From Ruminococcus sp. UBA7013 (lineage in GTDB: Bacteria > Bacillota > Clostridia > Oscillospirales > Ruminococcaceae), in assembly GCA_002449585.1 (NCBI GenBank), contig DJXD01000029.1, positions 1-6,040 on the forward strand: a stretch of DNA of 6,040 nt. The letters are read 5' to 3'. A program made the translations under genes and the position numbers. This document shows, piece by piece, positions 4,894-6,040 of the stretch (position 1 is the stretch's first letter; each line of letters starts with the position of its first letter). The notes beneath the pieces were generated by a model that did no database searches, was not told where the DNA came from, and saw only the letters and a program-made list of their open reading frames with translations.

Positions 4894-5865
4894 TCAGTCA
4901 AGATCAAGCTGATAGTAAAAATTTGCGTAATCCGTTCTTCCATCAGCTGTGAAGGCAATCGCCGAACGGGGATGCAGATTCATCTTTCCTGTCAGAAGAT
5001 ACTGAATATCATAACCCCATTTCAGGCCGTCTGCTTTCAGCGGTAAAATATAATCTTGATAAAATTTCAATATCGGGGTGATGTTGTATTTCGGATTTTT
5101 CAGGAAACCAAGCAACAGCTCCATTGCACAATTTCCTGCGCCTCTGCCCATGCTTCCAACGGTCGCATCCAAAAAGCTTGCGCCAATAGAACAGCTTTCT
5201 ACGGTATTGGCAAAGGCCATTTTCTGATTGTCATGTGCATGAATGCCAACTTGTTTTCCGCTGGGAGTCATGGCTTCCAGATACATCTCTGTGAGTCTCT
5301 GCACTTCTTCCGGGAATAATGCTCCATAGCTATCAACAATATATACTGCTTTGATGGGCGAATCTGCCAGCAATTTAAGAGCCTCTTCAATATCCTCTGT
5401 TCTGGCCTTTGAGATTGCCATGATATTACAGGTTGTTTCATAGCCCAGACTGGCGGCGTATTCGATCATTTCGATAGCGGCAGGCATGGCATTGATATAA
5501 GTAGCCACACGCACCATATCAATCACACTCTGATCTTTGGGGAGCAGATCCCGCTTTAAATTTGTGCGTCCGACATCCGCCATCACGGAAAGTTTGAGAT
5601 CTGTTTCATTATTGCCAACAATACGGCGGAGGTTATCTTCTTTGCAGAATTTCCAGTCACCGAACTCTTCGGGATTGAAAGCATCTGTATCAGCGAGATA
5701 GCCCATTTCCATATAATCCACACCAGCCTTGATATTGGTATAATACAGATTTCTGACAAAATCATCTGTAAATCTGAAATTATTGACAAGACCGCCATCA
5801 CGGATAGTAGCATCAAAGACTTTAATATCTGGTCTATAAGTCATTAAATTACCTTTACGTTCCAT
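4894..5865 (-). CDS. DRE-TIM (HMGL-like) aldolase family protein, related to 4-hydroxy-2-oxovalerate aldolase
   Basis: A complete 323-residue protein of the DRE-TIM metallolyase superfamily, which makes or breaks C-C bonds next to a keto acid using a divalent metal. The defining parts are in order: DATIRDGG (18-25, with the R-D of the DRE motif and a metal-binding Asp), MEMGY (52-56), VDSYGALFP (177-185), the metal site HAHDN (His209 and His211), and SMGRGAGN (238-245). These resemble the aldolase domain of 4-hydroxy-2-oxovalerate aldolases, whose product is pyruvate plus an aldehyde. The C-terminal tail (about 265-323) is shorter than the helical domain that contacts acetaldehyde dehydrogenase in DmpFG/BphIJ complexes, and no dehydrogenase gene is adjacent. 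The real substrate is thus uncertain; similar stand-alone proteins occur in sugar and surface-polysaccharide contexts. The start at 5865 has AGGAGGA five bases upstream; the in-frame Met8 has none. It forms a single-gene unit with its own promoter and terminator. Confidence 0.85.
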   Translation of the reverse strand: MERKGNLMTYRPDIKVFDATIRDGGLVNNFRFTDDFVRNLYYTNIKAGVDYMEMGYLADTDAFNPEEFGDWKFCKEDNLRRIVGNNETDLKLSVMADVGRTNLKRDLLPKDQSVIDMVRVATYINAMPAAIEMIEYAASLGYETTCNIMAISKARTEDIEEALKLLADSPIKAVYIVDSYGALFPEEVQRLTEMYLEAMTPSGKQVGIHAHDNQKMAFANTVESCSIGASFLDATVGSMGRGAGNCAMELLLGFLKNPKYNITPILKFYQDYILPLKADGLKWGYDIQYLLTGKMNLHPRSAIAFTADGRTDYANFYYQLDLD

Positions 5866-5870
5866 AAGAA

Positions 5871-5877
5871 TCCTCCT
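5871..5877 (-). promoter_or_regulatory. Strong ribosome binding site of the aldolase gene
   Basis: The minus strand reads AGGAGGA, then five bases (TTCTT), then ATG. This near-perfect Shine-Dalgarno fixes the start at 5865 rather than at Met8. Confidence 0.9.
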
Positions 5878-5925
5878 GAATAATTTATCAGTTTAAAGCG
5901 TTTAAGTATTAAATCACTATAGTTA

Positions 5926-5954
5926 ATGATAGCATGTTTTGAAAGAAAAATCAA
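5926..5954 (-). promoter_or_regulatory. Sigma-A promoter of the aldolase gene
   Basis: On the minus strand a -35 box TTGATT (5954-5949) is followed by a 17-base spacer and a -10 box TATCAT (5931-5926). TGC just before the -10 gives an extended -10 element. Transcription should start near 5919, giving a leader of roughly 50 bases. A 9-base inverted repeat overlaps the -35 box. Confidence 0.7.
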
Positions 5955-5971
5955 GTGTTTTTTTGATTTTT
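5946..5971. repeat. Inverted repeat over the aldolase -35 box
   Basis: AAAAATCAA (5946-5954) and TTGATTTTT (5963-5971) form a perfect 9-base dyad with an eight-base centre. It covers the -35 hexamer, a usual place for a repressor operator. Its AT-only make-up means chance is a fair alternative. Confidence 0.35.
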
Positions 5972-6040
5972 GTGAATTTTATCTAAAAGGCGGAAAAAAT
6001 TATATTGATTTTAAACAAATTAGCAAGGAATCCCCCGCCT

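Noticed and set aside
4486..4912. Two overlapping plus-strand frames (4486-4773 and 4721-4912) after the matrix-protein gene
   Set aside because: Both lack ribosome binding sites. The first is a shadow of the matrix-protein gene and the second runs through the terminators.
5988..6040. AGGCGG and CCGCCT as a long hairpin at the right edge
   Set aside because: Only six pairs with a loop over 40 bases. The G/C-rich AAGGAATCCCCCGCCT at the edge may be one arm of a terminator whose other arm is outside the window, which cannot be checked.

Overview
The window looks like a piece of a low-GC, gut-type Clostridia genome, most like Ruminococcus and its relatives in the Oscillospiraceae. This rests on the AT-rich intergenic DNA, strong AGGAGG-type ribosome binding sites, sigma-A promoters, and the families present: a large serine recombinase tail, a Firmicutes-type Rpn/PD-(D/E)XK 'transposase', and a BsaA/TasA-type SipW-dependent matrix protein. 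Genus is an inference from family knowledge, because no rRNA or other marker gene is present.

Layout from left to right. Bases 1-489 (+) are the C-terminal end of a large serine recombinase that begins outside the window. Bases 490-1577 hold no credible gene but are rich in structure. There are three copies of a 91-92 base hairpin repeat, an array of eight GGACAAAA octamers arranged head-to-head around an AT-rich core, and a ladder of small hairpins. Two of those hairpins keep the same loop and flank while their stems change in a compensating way. Bases 1578-2579 (+) are a complete Rpn-type PD-(D/E)XK nuclease gene with a near-consensus promoter and a terminator. Bases 2793-4679 (+) are a long secreted-protein gene of the BsaA/TasA biofilm-matrix type. 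Its body is intact, but its 5' end is abnormal: no ribosome binding site, no clear promoter and a poor signal peptide. Bases 4808-4881 hold two hairpin terminators between converging genes. Bases 5865-4894 (-) are a single-gene unit for a DRE-TIM (HMGL-like) aldolase with its own promoter, ribosome binding site and terminator.

How the parts fit. The left half (recombinase tail, repeats, Rpn nuclease) reads as the edge of a mobile or formerly mobile region. The aldolase unit on the right looks like ordinary chromosome. The matrix-protein gene sits between them with a damaged or displaced start. It may be a decayed gene or a silent cassette whose 5' end lies elsewhere; the sequence alone cannot decide. 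No SipW signal peptidase gene is in the window. The strongest candidates for something undescribed are the noncoding structures at 490-1500 and the odd 5' end of the matrix-protein gene.
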